This document shows, one piece after another, positions 1 to 15,103 of a DNA stretch of 64,000 nt. A program made the position numbers and the translations under genes. Every line of letters starts with the position of its first letter. Positions within the stretch are counted from its first letter, which is position 1. A model generated the notes under the pieces. The model saw only the letters and a program-made list of their open reading frames with translations, was not told where the DNA came from and did no database searches. The stretch is from positions 16,026,932-16,090,931 of the forward strand of contig OZ020254.1 of the NCBI GenBank assembly GCA_963971285.1, written 5' to 3'. Origin of the DNA: Astropecten irregularis. Lineage: Eukaryota > Echinodermata > Asteroidea > Paxillosida > Astropectinidae.

Positions 1-242
1 GATCCGATAAGATTGTGTTAATATAATTCCCTGAGAATTCATGCAATTGTTCCCAAATATATATAAGCCCGTCTGAAATAGCAACAATAAAGGGGGGGGG
101 GGCGGGCATCTCATATCACATTATTAAACAAACAACTCAAGCAATAGTTATAAGAAAACTAGGACAGCAGTACATGTTTTATCTCTTTTTTGAAGTTGGG
201 GTGGCTCTGAAAAGAGCCGGTTTGATTGATTCCTTCCGTGGT

Positions 243-324
243 TTACTTGGAAGTCGTGTACTTGGTGACGGCCTTGGTGCCTTCGCTGACCGCGTGCTTG
301 GCCAGTTCTCCTGGAAGGAGGAGA
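243..324 (-). pseudogene. H2B: Histone H2B 3' remnant (unit 1)
   Basis: Only the last 27 or so codons of H2B survive here, ending at the usual stop (243-245). At 324/325 the sequence jumps from inside the H2B frame to the H2B-H3 spacer. Compared with unit 2, bases 4118-5061 (about 944 bp) are missing: most of H2B, its promoter and part of the spacer. The 3' stem-loop is still present at 203-218. With no start codon or promoter, it cannot make H2B. Confidence 0.93.
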
Positions 325-469
325 TGTATAAAGCTAGATTGAATAACTGTTATTTATATCGGCATAATTTATATAAGCAACAACGTTTCAGGGACAGACA
401 TATCAGACTCTCTTTTGAAGAAGTGGTGGCTCTGAAAAGAGCCGTTAGGTTTATTTTGGGTTTCCAGAT

Positions 470-892
<423 letters not shown>

Positions 893-908
893 TCAGTATG
901 ATGAATTC

Positions 909-1007
909 GATTGGCTTGCTCTTGCTCTTAAAGAGACCAGGCGTTTCAAGGCCAACAATAGAACGCGATTTGATTGGACGCCTCGATATGTCGACGCTGT
1001 GATTGGA
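909..1007 (-). promoter_or_regulatory. H3 promoter CCAAT cluster
   Basis: Three minus-strand CCAATC boxes (complements at 909-914, 972-978 and 1001-1007) lie within 130 bp of the H3 ATG, with a TTTAAG element between the first two. Clustered CCAAT boxes are usual in replication-dependent histone promoters. Confidence 0.65.
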
Positions 1008-1580
1008 TAGAGATTAGGCAACGCGATATCAGTAACTGTATTATTGTCGATATCATTCTTATCTGTCCATGTCTTGCTCTTACTTGTCCTTTATATTAAT
1101 AATAGGACGAAATATTAATATACACTATATCTTTCATCATATTCTTTAATTTCTTGTGGAAAATGGTCGTTTCGAGATATCAAACAGAACATTTAGTAAA
1201 CAGACAGACAAAAACATCTATTACAGCCTTATCCTTGGAAGGGACCCGTTGTATGTACTAATGATTGCAGATGCACGGAAAACAATGCATCACAACGGAT
1301 TATAGGCCCCACGTACATTTACACAACGGATGAAATGGTATGAAAACATAAAGACATGGCAGATTTGCTGCAAGGTAATAATATTACTGAAAAGTAATCA
1401 TATTGACATTAAAAGTGCAAATAAAAGGCCAACCCCATTTAAAAAATATATGGATAATAAGGTAGATATATTCCCGAATTTAGATTTTTTTTTAATTTTA
1501 TTTTGCCCCCCCCCCCCCCCCCCCAGCCCAAAAGAAAAAGAGGAGAAAGAACTAAAATAAAGGACTAAAACCTATTTTTA

Positions 1581-1985
<405 letters not shown>

Positions 1986-2812
1986 TTACGATTCAGTATG
2001 ACTTCACGAATGATGATGAGGATGCCAACCTCAACCATTATCTTCTTTTTGCGGACGCAGTAGGAAGCATTCGTGCAGTTAATCAAAACCGCAAATAACA
2101 TGCTACGCATAATGATGGATTCTATAGTATTCTCGTCAAGATCTTCTAGCACAAGTGTTATCCCCATATTTCCACCATTGTCGTCGTCATGGTTTAGTGC
2201 CATCAAAATCAAAACTATCCCCCCCCCCCCGACCATCGCCAGCAAAAGAAATTCTCCCTGCGTCCACAAATCAGCAGACGTGAATGCGAACACCGTCCCG
2301 GCCCATCGTTCGTAAGTTTAACAAGACCATCCCAAAATAATAAAGAACGTAATAAGACATGCACTAAATTAATCATAAACCTAAGCACTGGAACGATAGA
2401 GACTGCGTGTAAAACTTATTGTTTACGGTACAAGGGACTGGCATGGTTGGATTGGACCGTTACGTTTATTGGGGGCGCTATACGCCGAAGGCGGTTGCCC
2501 GCTCTCGGTCGTAAAACGCACGAAAAACTCGGTGCGACCGTGAGGAACTTGAGACAAGTATTATATCCCGAATTATCATTATTTCTACCACGAAGAGCCT
2601 TAAAATGTTACAATAAGTATTTCACACACAGAGACAAGTGCCCACCCACTCAAAAATGCCCAGGAGGTCTTACAAGTTTCATTAAAGTTATGATGTAGAA
2701 GGATTGAGACAAAGATGAGACAAAGAGGCATACAGACAAGTTATACTCTTTTTTGAAAGTGTGGTGGCTCCGTTAGAGCCGTTTGGTTTGAAAATGTGTG
2801 CCGGTGCCGTTC

Positions 2813-3190
2813 TCATGTTGAACTTTTGGCTGTCTTCTTGGGCAGGAGGACAGCTTGGATGTTGGGAAGTACACCTCCTTGGGCGATCGTAACACCGCTC
2901 AACAGCTTGTTCAACTCTTCATCGTTACGAACGGCCAGTTGCAGGTGACGAGGATTGATCCTTGACTTTTTGTTGTCACGTGCAGCATTGCCAGCCAGCT
3001 CCAAGATCTCTGCCGTCAGGTACTCCATCACGGCTGCCAGGTAGACGGGGGCACCGGCTCCCACACGTTGGGCATAGTTACCCTTGCGCAAATACCGGTG
3101 GACACGACCGACTGGAAATTGAAGGCCCGCTCGTGCAGATCTGCTCTTGGCTTTGCTCCTAGCTTTGCCGCTCTTTCCACGTCCAGACAT
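2813..3190 (-). CDS. H2A: Histone H2A (unit 1)
   Basis: A 125-residue canonical H2A starting [11 protein letters not shown] chose this Met over an in-frame one 24 codons upstream because the family starts here and the longer frame would include the TATA region. The acidic-patch segment (NDEELNKLL) is present, and the C-tail ends KKTAKSST with no H2A.X or H2A.Z signature. A minus-strand TATA box (complement TTAATATAG, 3265-3273) and a CCAAT-type box near 3308 lie upstream. The 3' stem-loop (2766-2780) has a shortened loop; see its own entry. Confidence 0.98.
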   Translation of the reverse strand: MSGRGKSGKARSKAKSRSARAGLQFPVGRVHRYLRKGNYAQRVGAGAPVYLAAVMEYLTAEILELAGNAARDNKKSRINPRHLQLAVRNDEELNKLLSGVTIAQGGVLPNIQAVLLPKKTAKSST

Positions 3191-3264
3191 GATTAGACTG
3201 TTTTCTTCGAAAGTGATGGTAGAAGGAGTTGTATATCGAATGACCCCCTGAATGATTCGCACGG

Positions 3265-3273
3265 TTAATATAG
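3265..3273 (-). promoter_or_regulatory. H2A TATA box
   Basis: The complement reads CTATATTAA, about 75 bp before the H2A ATG. A CCAAT-type box lies further upstream near 3308-3312. Repeated at the same offset in every unit. Confidence 0.75.
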
Positions 3274-3999
3274 CGTTGCGATGGATCGGGGAAGCAAGTC
3301 AAAGCAACCAATCACATTGCGGGAGTCAATCACGGATGGGTGCCCTCACTCAAGTTCGTCGGCGCCCCTGCATCTTCTGCCCCCCTCACGGGTGCATCTC
3401 TTGGCAAGCGGGAAAACATTAGTTATAACCATCAAAACGTATAGCATGAACCGCGTTGCACAGAACGCCCCGCTAATCGAATGTACTACATCTGAAATGT
3501 TGATGGGTCTATGTCCCCCTCTTTTAGTTTTCTCTTTCCCGTGAACAACTTTATGTCCGTAGTTTATACATCTGCGTGTGTTTTAAAGCATGAACAAGTA
3601 ATCCTAAGAATAACTGGCGTAAACTTTGTATAGTCCACCGTTCAGATCTTAACTCATTAAGTCAACTATACTATCAGATAAAAAAAACAAACTTGGCCGA
3701 ACAATAATTGGAAACAGGTATCTTTTTCAAAATTGATTAATGTCCAATATTGAAAATGCCTTTTTTTTTGGCTGTTGATTTCCTATTATGAGATCCGATA
3801 AGATTGTGTTAATATAATTCCCTGAGAATTCATGCAATTGTTCCCAAATATATATAAGCCCGTCTGAAATAGCAACAATAAAGGGGGGGGGGGGGCGGGC
3901 ATCTCATATCACATTATTAAACAAACAACTCAAGCAATAGTTATAAGAAAACTAGGACAGCAGTACATGTTTTATCTCTTTTTTGAAGTTGGGGTGGCT

Positions 4000-4020
4000 C
4001 TGAAAAGAGCCGGTTTGATT
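4000..4020 (-). terminator. H2B 3' region distal to the stem-loop
   Basis: The H2B stem-loop itself spans 3996-4011 (other copies 203-218, 8734-8749, 13470-13485, 18206-18221 and 22942-22957). On the minus strand it reads GGCTCTTTTCAGAGCC: a 6-bp stem with a 4-base loop, the canonical binding site of SLBP. A purine-rich CTTCAAAAAAGAGA follows, matching a histone downstream element for U7 snRNP. Confidence 0.9.
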
Positions 4021-4035
4021 GATTCCTTCCGTGGT

Positions 4036-4404
4036 TTACTTGGAAGTCGTGTACTTGGTGACGGCCTTGGTGCCTTCGCTGACCGCGTGCTTGGCCAGTT
4101 CTCCTGGAAGGAGGAGACGGACGGCAGTCTGGACCTCTCGGCTGGAAATGGTGGACTTCTTGTTGTACAGTGCAAGACGGGATGACTCTGCAGCAATGCG
4201 CTCGAATATATCATTCACAAAACTGTTCATGATACTCATGGCGCGGCTTGAGATTCCTGTGTCGGGATGTACCTGCTTCATAACCTTGTAAATGTAGATG
4301 CCGTAACTCTCCTTACGACGTCGGCGTCTCTTTCTGTCTGTTCGAGCCGGAGCCTTGGTGTTTCCGGCTTTCTTCTGGCCCTTTCCGCTAACTTTAGGAG
4401 GCAT
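4036..4404 (-). CDS. H2B: Histone H2B (unit 2)
   Basis: A 122-residue H2B starting [10 protein letters not shown]. The upstream in-frame Met is rejected because it lies in the leader. The basic run [11 protein letters not shown] precedes the fold ([19 protein letters not shown]), and the C-terminal [16 protein letters not shown] includes the conserved lysine that is ubiquitylated in animals. A minus-strand TATA box (complement CTTTTATGC, 4466-4474) lies about 65 bp before the ATG. The 3' stem-loop is at 3996-4011. H2B forms the dimer partner of H2A in the nucleosome. Confidence 0.98.
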   Translation of the reverse strand: MPPKVSGKGQKKAGNTKAPARTDRKRRRRRKESYGIYIYKVMKQVHPDTGISSRAMSIMNSFVNDIFERIAAESSRLALYNKKSTISSREVQTAVRLLLPGELAKHAVSEGTKAVTKYTTSK

Positions 4405-4465
4405 GGTGGTTTCTGCAATGCTTGGAGAGTAGAAAACGAATGATGGTCCACTGAGCCGCACCTAG

Positions 4466-4474
4466 CTTTTATGC
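4466..4474 (-). promoter_or_regulatory. H2B TATA box
   Basis: The complement reads GCATAAAAG, 62 bp before the H2B ATG. Present upstream of all five intact H2B copies. Confidence 0.75.
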
Positions 4475-5169
4475 ACTTGGCTTGGGATTCTGGAAATTCT
4501 GGTGCATTGTTTAAATTTCTAGAGTGCGGGAACTTGCGTATCGTTTACTCACTGATCCGTTGCAGAATGCAGGACAACGCAAAGCCTGTCACTCATTGGT
4601 CGTCAAGCGAGAGGCGATGGAGAAAAGTTATACATGTCATATTTTCAAAATTGTTCCAGGTCGTTTATCGAAGAGAAGAATTAGATGGATAGAAATTTCA
4701 ACAGGCAGGAGAGGGTCTTGAATTGCCTTCCGAGTTTCCACGTTAATGATATAAATTATCTCAGAAACACCGAATGTTTTCATGGTTACATGGAATTCAA
4801 CGATAGACTTTCAAGGAAACTTGAAATTCAATGTTAATGTATCTCAGTAATACGAAAAGTTATCTGAAGTCATCTTAGTGATACTGAATTCAATTATTTG
4901 TTATCAATGCATTGCATGTTCCTAAAACTACTTATACCTGACAATGGACAGGCTTTGATAAAATATGTATTTAAAAACTGGCCTAGTACCCATGTGGACT
5001 ATAACCCGGGACGACCAAATCAACAACCTAAGCCCAAATAAAAATGCATGTAATAATAATATGTATAAAGCTAGATTGAATAACTGTTATTTATATCGGC
5101 ATAATTTATATAAGCAACAACGTTTCAGGGACGGGACAGACATATCAGACTCTCTTTTGAAGAAGTGGT

Positions 5170-5185
5170 GGCTCTGAAAAGAGCC
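5170..5185 (-). terminator. H3 3' histone stem-loop
   Basis: Canonical 6-bp stem with 4-base loop, 27 bp after the H3 stop. Other copies are at 428-443, 9903-9918, 14639-14654 and 19375-19390. It directs cleavage without polyadenylation in animal histone mRNAs. Confidence 0.95.
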
Positions 5186-5211
5186 GTTAGGTTTATTTTG
5201 GGTTTCCAGAT

Positions 5212-5634
<423 letters not shown>

Positions 5635-6356
5635 TCAGTATGATGAATTCGATTGGCTTGCTCTTGCTCTTAAAGAGACCAGGCGTTTCAAGGCCAACAA
5701 TAGAACGCGATTTGATTGGACGCCTCGATATGTCGACGCTGTGATTGGATAGAGATTAGGCAACGCGATATCAGTAACTGTATTATTGTCGATATCATTC
5801 TTATCTGTCCATGTCTTGCTCTTACTTGTCCTTTATATTAATAATAGGACGAAATATTAATATACACTATATCTTTCATCATATTCTTTAATTTCTTGTG
5901 GAAAATGGTCGTTTCGAGATATCAAACAGAACATTTAGTAAACAGACAGACAAAAACATCTATTACAGCCTTATCCTTGGAAGGGACCCGTTGTATGTAC
6001 TAATGATTGCAGATGCACGGAAAACAATGCATCACAACGGATTATAGGCCCCACGTACATTTACACAACGGATGAAATGGTATGAAAACATAAAGACATG
6101 GCAGATTTGCTGCAAGGTAATAATATTACTGAAAAGTAATCATATTGACATTAAAAGTGCAAATAAAAGGCCAACCCCATTTAAAAAATATATGGATAAT
6201 AAGGTAGATATATTCCCGAATTTAGATTTTTTTTTAATTTTATTTTGCCCCCCCCCCCCCCCAGCCCAAAAGAAAAAGAGGAGAAAGAACTAAAATAAAG
6301 GACTAAAACCTATTTTTATTCAGACAGTGACTTCATCTCTTTTTTGAAAATGTGGT

Positions 6357-6372
6357 GGCTCTGAAAAGAGCC
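6357..6372 (-). terminator. H4 3' histone stem-loop
   Basis: Canonical stem-loop 24 bp after the H4 stop. Other copies are at 1619-1634, 11092-11107, 15827-15842 and 20563-20578. Confidence 0.95.
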
Positions 6373-6395
6373 GTTTTGATGTTTGCATTCAAGGT

Positions 6396-6725
<330 letters not shown>

Positions 6726-7505
6726 TTACGATTCAGTATGACTTCACGAATGATGATGAGGATGCCAACCTCAACCATTATCTTCTTTTTGCGGACGCAG
6801 TAGGAAGCATTCGTGCAGTTAATCAAAACCGCAAATAACATGCTACGCATAATGATGGATTCTATAGTATTCTCGTCAAGATCTTCTAGCACAAGTGTTA
6901 TCCCCATATTTCCACCATTGTCGTCGTCATGGTTTAGTGCCATCAAAATCAAAACTATCCCCCCCCCCCCGACCATCGCCAGCAAAAGAAATTCTCCCTG
7001 CGTCCACAAATCAGCAGACGTGAATGCGAACACCGTCCCGGCCCATCGTTCGTAAGTTTAACAAGACCATCCCAAAATAATAAAGAACGTAATAAGACAT
7101 GCACTAAATTAATCATAAACCTAAGCACTGGAACGATAGAGACTGCGTGTAAAACTTATTGTTTACGGTACAAGGGACTGGCATGGTTGGATTGGACCGT
7201 TACGTTTATTGGGGGCGCTATACGCCGAAGGCGGTTGCCCGCTCTCGGTCGTAAAACGCACGAAAAACTCGGTGCGACCGTGAGGAACTTGAGACAAGTA
7301 TTATATCCCGAATTATCATTATTTCTACCACGAAGAGCCTTAAAATGTTACAATAAGTATTTCACACACAGAGACAAGTGCCCACCCACTCAAAAATGCC
7401 CAGGAGGTCTTACAAGTTTCATTAAAGTTATGATGTAGAAGGATTGAGACAAAGATGAGACAAAGAGGCATACAGACAAGTTATACTCTTTTTTGAAAGT
7501 GTGGT

Positions 7506-7520
7506 GGCTCCGTTAGAGCC
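7506..7520 (-). terminator. H2A 3' stem-loop, non-canonical loop
   Basis: The minus strand reads GGCTCTAACGGAGCC, 15 nt instead of 16. The outer GGCTC/GAGCC stem is kept, but the loop is either 5 nt, or 3 nt with a U-G closing pair, and lacks the UUUC loop of the other three genes. Identical in all five H2A copies (2766-2780, 12240-12254, 16976-16990, 21712-21726). The downstream purine-rich element is still present. Confidence 0.85.
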
Positions 7521-7552
7521 GTTTGGTTTGAAAATGTGTGCCGGTGCCGTTC

Positions 7553-7930
7553 TCATGTTGAACTTTTGGCTGTCTTCTTGGGCAGGAGGACAGCTTGGAT
7601 GTTGGGAAGTACACCTCCTTGGGCGATCGTAACACCGCTCAACAGCTTGTTCAACTCTTCATCGTTACGAACGGCCAGTTGCAGGTGACGAGGATTGATC
7701 CTTGACTTTTTGTTGTCACGTGCAGCATTGCCAGCCAGCTCCAAGATCTCTGCCGTCAGGTACTCCATCACGGCTGCCAGGTAGACGGGGGCACCGGCTC
7801 CCACACGTTGGGCATAGTTACCCTTGCGCAAATACCGGTGGACACGACCGACTGGAAATTGAAGGCCCGCTCGTGCAGATCTGCTCTTGGCTTTGCTCCT
7901 AGCTTTGCCGCTCTTTCCACGTCCAGACAT
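7553..7930 (-). CDS. H2A: Histone H2A (unit 2)
   Basis: Same 125-residue product as unit 1. TATA complement at 8005-8013; variant stem-loop at 7506-7520. Confidence 0.98.
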   Translation of the reverse strand: MSGRGKSGKARSKAKSRSARAGLQFPVGRVHRYLRKGNYAQRVGAGAPVYLAAVMEYLTAEILELAGNAARDNKKSRINPRHLQLAVRNDEELNKLLSGVTIAQGGVLPNIQAVLLPKKTAKSST

Positions 7931-8773
7931 GATTAGACTGTTTTCTTCGAAAGTGATGGTAGAAGGAGTTGTATATCGAATGACCCCCTGAATGATTCGC
8001 ACGGTTAATATAGCGTTGCGATGGATCGGGGAAGCAAGTCAAAGCAACCAATCACATTGCGGGAGTCAATCACGGATGGGTGCCCTCACTCAAGTTCGTC
8101 GGCGCCCCTGCATCTTCTGCCCCCCTCACGGGTGCATCTCTTGGCAAGCGGGAAAACATTAGTTATAACCATCAAAACGTATAGCATGAACCGCGTTGCA
8201 CAGAACGCCCCGCTAATCGAATGTACTACATCTGAAATGTTGATGGGTCTATGTCCCCCTCTTTTAGTTTTCTCTTTCCCGTGAACAACTTTATGTCCGT
8301 AGTTTATACATCTGCGTGTGTTTTAAAGCATGAACAAGTAATCCTAAGAATAACTGGCGTAAACTTTGTATAGTCCACCGTTCAGATCTTAACTCATTAA
8401 GTCAACTATACTATCAGATAAAAAAAACAAACTTGGCCGAACAATAATTGGAAACAGGTATCTTTTTCAAAATTGATTAATGTCCAATATTGAAAATGCC
8501 TTTTTTTTTGGCTGTTGATTTCCTATTATGAGATCCGATAAGATTGTGTTAATATAATTCCCTGAGAATTCATGCAATTGTTCCCAAATATATATAAGCC
8601 CGTCTGAAATAGCAACAATAAAGGGGGGGGGGGCGGGCATCTCATATCACATTATTAAACAAACAACTCAAGCAATAGTTATAAGAAAACTAGGACAGCA
8701 GTACATGTTTTATCTCTTTTTTGAAGTTGGGGTGGCTCTGAAAAGAGCCGGTTTGATTGATTCCTTCCGTGGT

Positions 8774-9142
8774 TTACTTGGAAGTCGTGTACTTGGTGAC
8801 GGCCTTGGTGCCTTCGCTGACCGCGTGCTTGGCCAGTTCTCCTGGAAGGAGGAGACGGACGGCAGTCTGGACCTCTCGGCTGGAAATGGTGGACTTCTTG
8901 TTGTACAGTGCAAGACGGGATGACTCTGCAGCAATGCGCTCGAATATATCATTCACAAAACTGTTCATGATACTCATGGCGCGGCTTGAGATTCCTGTGT
9001 CGGGATGTACCTGCTTCATAACCTTGTAAATGTAGATGCCGTAACTCTCCTTACGACGTCGGCGTCTCTTTCTGTCTGTTCGAGCCGGAGCCTTGGTGTT
9101 TCCGGCTTTCTTCTGGCCCTTTCCGCTAACTTTAGGAGGCAT
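8774..9142 (-). CDS. H2B: Histone H2B (unit 3)
   Basis: Protein identical to unit 2. The leader has one base difference (T at about 9187, where other units have C). Stem-loop at 8734-8749. Confidence 0.98.
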   Translation of the reverse strand: MPPKVSGKGQKKAGNTKAPARTDRKRRRRRKESYGIYIYKVMKQVHPDTGISSRAMSIMNSFVNDIFERIAAESSRLALYNKKSTISSREVQTAVRLLLPGELAKHAVSEGTKAVTKYTTSK

Positions 9143-9944
9143 GGTGGTTTCTGCAATGCTTGGAGAGTAGAAAACGAATGATGGTCTACTGAGCCGCACC
9201 TAGCTTTTATGCACTTGGCTTGGGATTCTGGAAATTCTGGTGCATTGTTTAAATTTCTAGAGTGCGGGAACTTGCGTATCGTTTACTCACTGATCCGTTG
9301 CAGAATGCAGGACAACGCAAAGCCTGTCACTCATTGGTCGTCAAGCGAGAGGCGATGGAGAAAAGTTATACATGTCATATTTTCAAAATTGTTCCAGGTC
9401 GTTTATCGAAGAGAAGAATTAGATGGATAGAAATTTCAACAGGCAGGAGAGGGTCTTGAATTGCCTTCCGAGTTTCCACGTTAATGATATAAATTATCTC
9501 AGAAACACCGAATGTTTTCATGGTTACATGGAATTCAACGATAGACTTTCAAGGAAACTTGAAATTCAATGTTAATGTATCTCAGTAATACGAAAAGTTA
9601 TCTGAAGTCATCTTAGTGATACTGAATTCAATTATTTGTTATCAATGCATTGCATGTTCCTAAAACTACTTATACCTGACAATGGACAGGCTTTGATAAA
9701 ATATGTATTTAAAAACTGGCCTAGTACCCATGTGGACTATAACCCGGGACGACCAAATCAACAACCTAAGCCCAAATAAAAATGCATGTAATAATAATAT
9801 GTATAAAGCTAGATTGAATAACTGTTATTTATATCGGCATAATTTATATAAGCAACAACGTTTCAGGGACAGACATATCAGACTCTCTTTTGAAGAAGTG
9901 GTGGCTCTGAAAAGAGCCGTTAGGTTTATTTTGGGTTTCCAGAT

Positions 9945-10367
<423 letters not shown>

Positions 10368-11130
10368 TCAGTATGATGAATTCGATTGGCTTGCTCTTGC
10401 TCTTAAAGAGACCAGGCGTTTCAAGGCCAACAATAGAACGCGATTTGATTGGACGCCTCGATATGTCGACGCTGTGATTGGATAGAGATTAGGCAACGCG
10501 ATATCAGTAACTGTATTATTGTCGATATCATTCTTATCTGTCCATGTCTTGCTCTTACTTGTCCTTTATATTAATAATAGGACGAAATATTAATATACAC
10601 TATATCTTTCATCATATTCTTTAATTTCTTGTGGAAAATGGTCGTTTCGAGATATCAAACAGAACATTTAGTAAACAGACAGACAAAAACATCTATTACA
10701 GCCTTATCCTTGGAAGGGACCCGTTGTATGTACTAATGATTGCAGATGCACGGAAAACAATGCATCACAACGGATTATAGGCCCCACGTACATTTACACA
10801 ACGGATGAAATGGTATGAAAACATAAAGACATGGCAGATTTGCTGCAAGGTAATAATATTACTGAAAAGTAATCATATTGACATTAAAAGTGCAAATAAA
10901 AGGCCAACCCCATTTAAAAAATATATGGATAATAAGGTAGATATATTCCCGAATTTAGATTTTTTTTTAATTTTATTTTGCCCCCCCCCCCCCCCCCAGC
11001 CCAAAAGAAAAAGAGGAGAAAGAACTAAAATAAAGGACTAAAACCTATTTTTATTCAGACAGTGACTTCATCTCTTTTTTGAAAATGTGGTGGCTCTGAA
11101 AAGAGCCGTTTTGATGTTTGCATTCAAGGT

Positions 11131-11460
<330 letters not shown>

Positions 11461-12286
11461 TTACGATTCAGTATGACTTCACGAATGATGATGAGGATGC
11501 CAACCTCAACCATTATCTTCTTTTTGCGGACGCAGTAGGAAGCATTCGTGCAGTTAATCAAAACCGCAAATAACATGCTACGCATAATGATGGATTCTAT
11601 AGTATTCTCGTCAAGATCTTCTAGCACAAGTGTTATCCCCATATTTCCACCATTGTCGTCGTCATGGTTTAGTGCCATCAAAATCAAAACTATCCCCCCC
11701 CCCCGACCATCGCCAGCAAAAGAAATTCTCCCTGCGTCCACAAATCAGCAGACGTGAATGCGAACACCGTCCCGGCCCATCGTTCGTAAGTTTAACAAGA
11801 CCATCCCAAAATAATAAAGAACGTAATAAGACATGCACTAAATTAATCATAAACCTAAGCACTGGAACGATAGAGACTGCGTGTAAAACTTATTGTTTAC
11901 GGTACAAGGGACTGGCATGGTTGGATTGGACCGTTACGTTTATTGGGGGCGCTATACGCCGAAGGCGGTTGCCCGCTCTCGGTCGTAAAACGCACGAAAA
12001 ACTCGGTGCGACCGTGAGGAACTTGAGACAAGTATTATATCCCGAATTATCATTATTTCTACCACGAAGAGCCTTAAAATGTTACAATAAGTATTTCACA
12101 CACAGAGACAAGTGCCCACCCACTCAAAAATGCCCAGGAGGTCTTACAAGTTTCATTAAAGTTATGATGTAGAAGGATTGAGACAAAGATGAGACAAAGA
12201 GGCATACAGACAAGTTATACTCTTTTTTGAAAGTGTGGTGGCTCCGTTAGAGCCGTTTGGTTTGAAAATGTGTGCCGGTGCCGTTC

Positions 12287-12664
12287 TCATGTTGAACTTT
12301 TGGCTGTCTTCTTGGGCAGGAGGACAGCTTGGATGTTGGGAAGTACACCTCCTTGGGCGATCGTAACACCGCTCAACAGCTTGTTCAACTCTTCATCGTT
12401 ACGAACGGCCAGTTGCAGGTGACGAGGATTGATCCTTGACTTTTTGTTGTCACGTGCAGCATTGCCAGCCAGCTCCAAGATCTCTGCCGTCAGGTACTCC
12501 ATCACGGCTGCCAGGTAGACGGGGGCACCGGCTCCCACACGTTGGGCATAGTTACCCTTGCGCAAATACCGGTGGACACGACCGACTGGAAATTGAAGGC
12601 CCGCTCGTGCAGATCTGCTCTTGGCTTTGCTCCTAGCTTTGCCGCTCTTTCCACGTCCAGACAT
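12287..12664 (-). CDS. H2A: Histone H2A (unit 3)
   Basis: Same product as unit 1. Variant stem-loop at 12240-12254. The C-run in the H4-H2A spacer is 11 long here, 12 in the other units. Confidence 0.98.
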   Translation of the reverse strand: MSGRGKSGKARSKAKSRSARAGLQFPVGRVHRYLRKGNYAQRVGAGAPVYLAAVMEYLTAEILELAGNAARDNKKSRINPRHLQLAVRNDEELNKLLSGVTIAQGGVLPNIQAVLLPKKTAKSST

Positions 12665-13509
12665 GATTAGACTGTTTTCTTCGAAAGTGATGGTAGAAGG
12701 AGTTGTATATCGAATGACCCCCTGAATGATTCGCACGGTTAATATAGCGTTGCGATGGATCGGGGAAGCAAGTCAAAGCAACCAATCACATTGCGGGAGT
12801 CAATCACGGATGGGTGCCCTCACTCAAGTTCGTCGGCGCCCCTGCATCTTCTGCCCCCCTCACGGGTGCATCTCTTGGCAAGCGGGAAAACATTAGTTAT
12901 AACCATCAAAACGTATAGCATGAACCGCGTTGCACAGAACGCCCCGCTAATCGAATGTACTACATCTGAAATGTTGATGGGTCTATGTCCCCCTCTTTTA
13001 GTTTTCTCTTTCCCGTGAACAACTTTATGTCCGTAGTTTATACATCTGCGTGTGTTTTAAAGCATGAACAAGTAATCCTAAGAATAACTGGCGTAAACTT
13101 TGTATAGTCCACCGTTCAGATCTTAACTCATTAAGTCAACTATACTATCAGATAAAAAAAACAAACTTGGCCGAACAATAATTGGAAACAGGTATCTTTT
13201 TCAAAATTGATTAATGTCCAATATTGAAAATGCCTTTTTTTTTGGCTGTTGATTTCCTATTATGAGATCCGATAAGATTGTGTTAATATAATTCCCTGAG
13301 AATTCATGCAATTGTTCCCAAATATATATAAGCCCGTCTGAAATAGCAACAATAAAGGGGGGGGGGGGGCGGGCATCTCATATCACATTATTAAACAAAC
13401 AACTCAAGCAATAGTTATAAGAAAACTAGGACAGCAGTACATGTTTTATCTCTTTTTTGAAGTTGGGGTGGCTCTGAAAAGAGCCGGTTTGATTGATTCC
13501 TTCCGTGGT

Positions 13510-13878
13510 TTACTTGGAAGTCGTGTACTTGGTGACGGCCTTGGTGCCTTCGCTGACCGCGTGCTTGGCCAGTTCTCCTGGAAGGAGGAGACGGACGGCA
13601 GTCTGGACCTCTCGGCTGGAAATGGTGGACTTCTTGTTGTACAGTGCAAGACGGGATGACTCTGCAGCAATGCGCTCGAATATATCATTCACAAAACTGT
13701 TCATGATACTCATGGCGCGGCTTGAGATTCCTGTGTCGGGATGTACCTGCTTCATAACCTTGTAAATGTAGATGCCGTAACTCTCCTTACGACGTCGGCG
13801 TCTCTTTCTGTCTGTTCGAGCCGGAGCCTTGGTGTTTCCGGCTTTCTTCTGGCCCTTTCCGCTAACTTTAGGAGGCAT
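13510..13878 (-). CDS. H2B: Histone H2B (unit 4)
   Basis: Protein identical to unit 2. Stem-loop at 13470-13485. The G-run downstream of the gene is 13 long (11 in units 1 and 3). Confidence 0.98.
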   Translation of the reverse strand: MPPKVSGKGQKKAGNTKAPARTDRKRRRRRKESYGIYIYKVMKQVHPDTGISSRAMSIMNSFVNDIFERIAAESSRLALYNKKSTISSREVQTAVRLLLPGELAKHAVSEGTKAVTKYTTSK

Positions 13879-14680
13879 GGTGGTTTCTGCAATGCTTGGA
13901 GAGTAGAAAACGAATGATGGTCCACTGAGCCGCACCTAGCTTTTATGCACTTGGCTTGGGATTCTGGAAATTCTGGTGCATTGTTTAAATTTCTAGAGTG
14001 CGGGAACTTGCGTATCGTTTACTCACTGATCCGTTGCAGAATGCAGGACAACGCAAAGCCTGTCACTCATTGGTCGTCAAGCGAGAGGCGATGGAGAAAA
14101 GTTATACATGTCATATTTTCAAAATTGTTCCAGGTCGTTTATCGAAGAGAAGAATTAGATGGATAGAAATTTCAACAGGCAGGAGAGGGTCTTGAATTGC
14201 CTTCCGAGTTTCCACGTTAATGATATAAATTATCTCAGAAACACCGAATGTTTTCATGGTTACATGGAATTCAACGATAGACTTTCAAGGAAACTTGAAA
14301 TTCAATGTTAATGTATCTCAGTAATACGAAAAGTTATCTGAAGTCATCTTAGTGATACTGAATTCAATTATTTGTTATCAATGCATTGCATGTTCCTAAA
14401 ACTACTTATACCTGACAATGGACAGGCTTTGATAAAATATGTATTTAAAAACTGGCCTAGTACCCATGTGGACTATAACCCGGGACGACCAAATCAACAA
14501 CCTAAGCCCAAATAAAAATGCATGTAATAATAATATGTATAAAGCTAGATTGAATAACTGTTATTTATATCGGCATAATTTATATAAGCAACAACGTTTC
14601 AGGGACAGACATATCAGACTCTCTTTTGAAGAAGTGGTGGCTCTGAAAAGAGCCGTTAGGTTTATTTTGGGTTTCCAGAT

Positions 14681-15103
<423 letters not shown>

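Noticed and set aside
1..20. Window begins exactly at GATC, which could be a cloning-site boundary
   Set aside because: GATC occurs by chance often; the position is also simply inside the repeat unit, so nothing can be concluded.
2447..2698. 83-codon plus-strand frame in the H4-H2A spacer, tested as a possible H1 or other gene
   Set aside because: No lysine-rich H1 tail or winged-helix motif; identical in all units simply because the spacer is.
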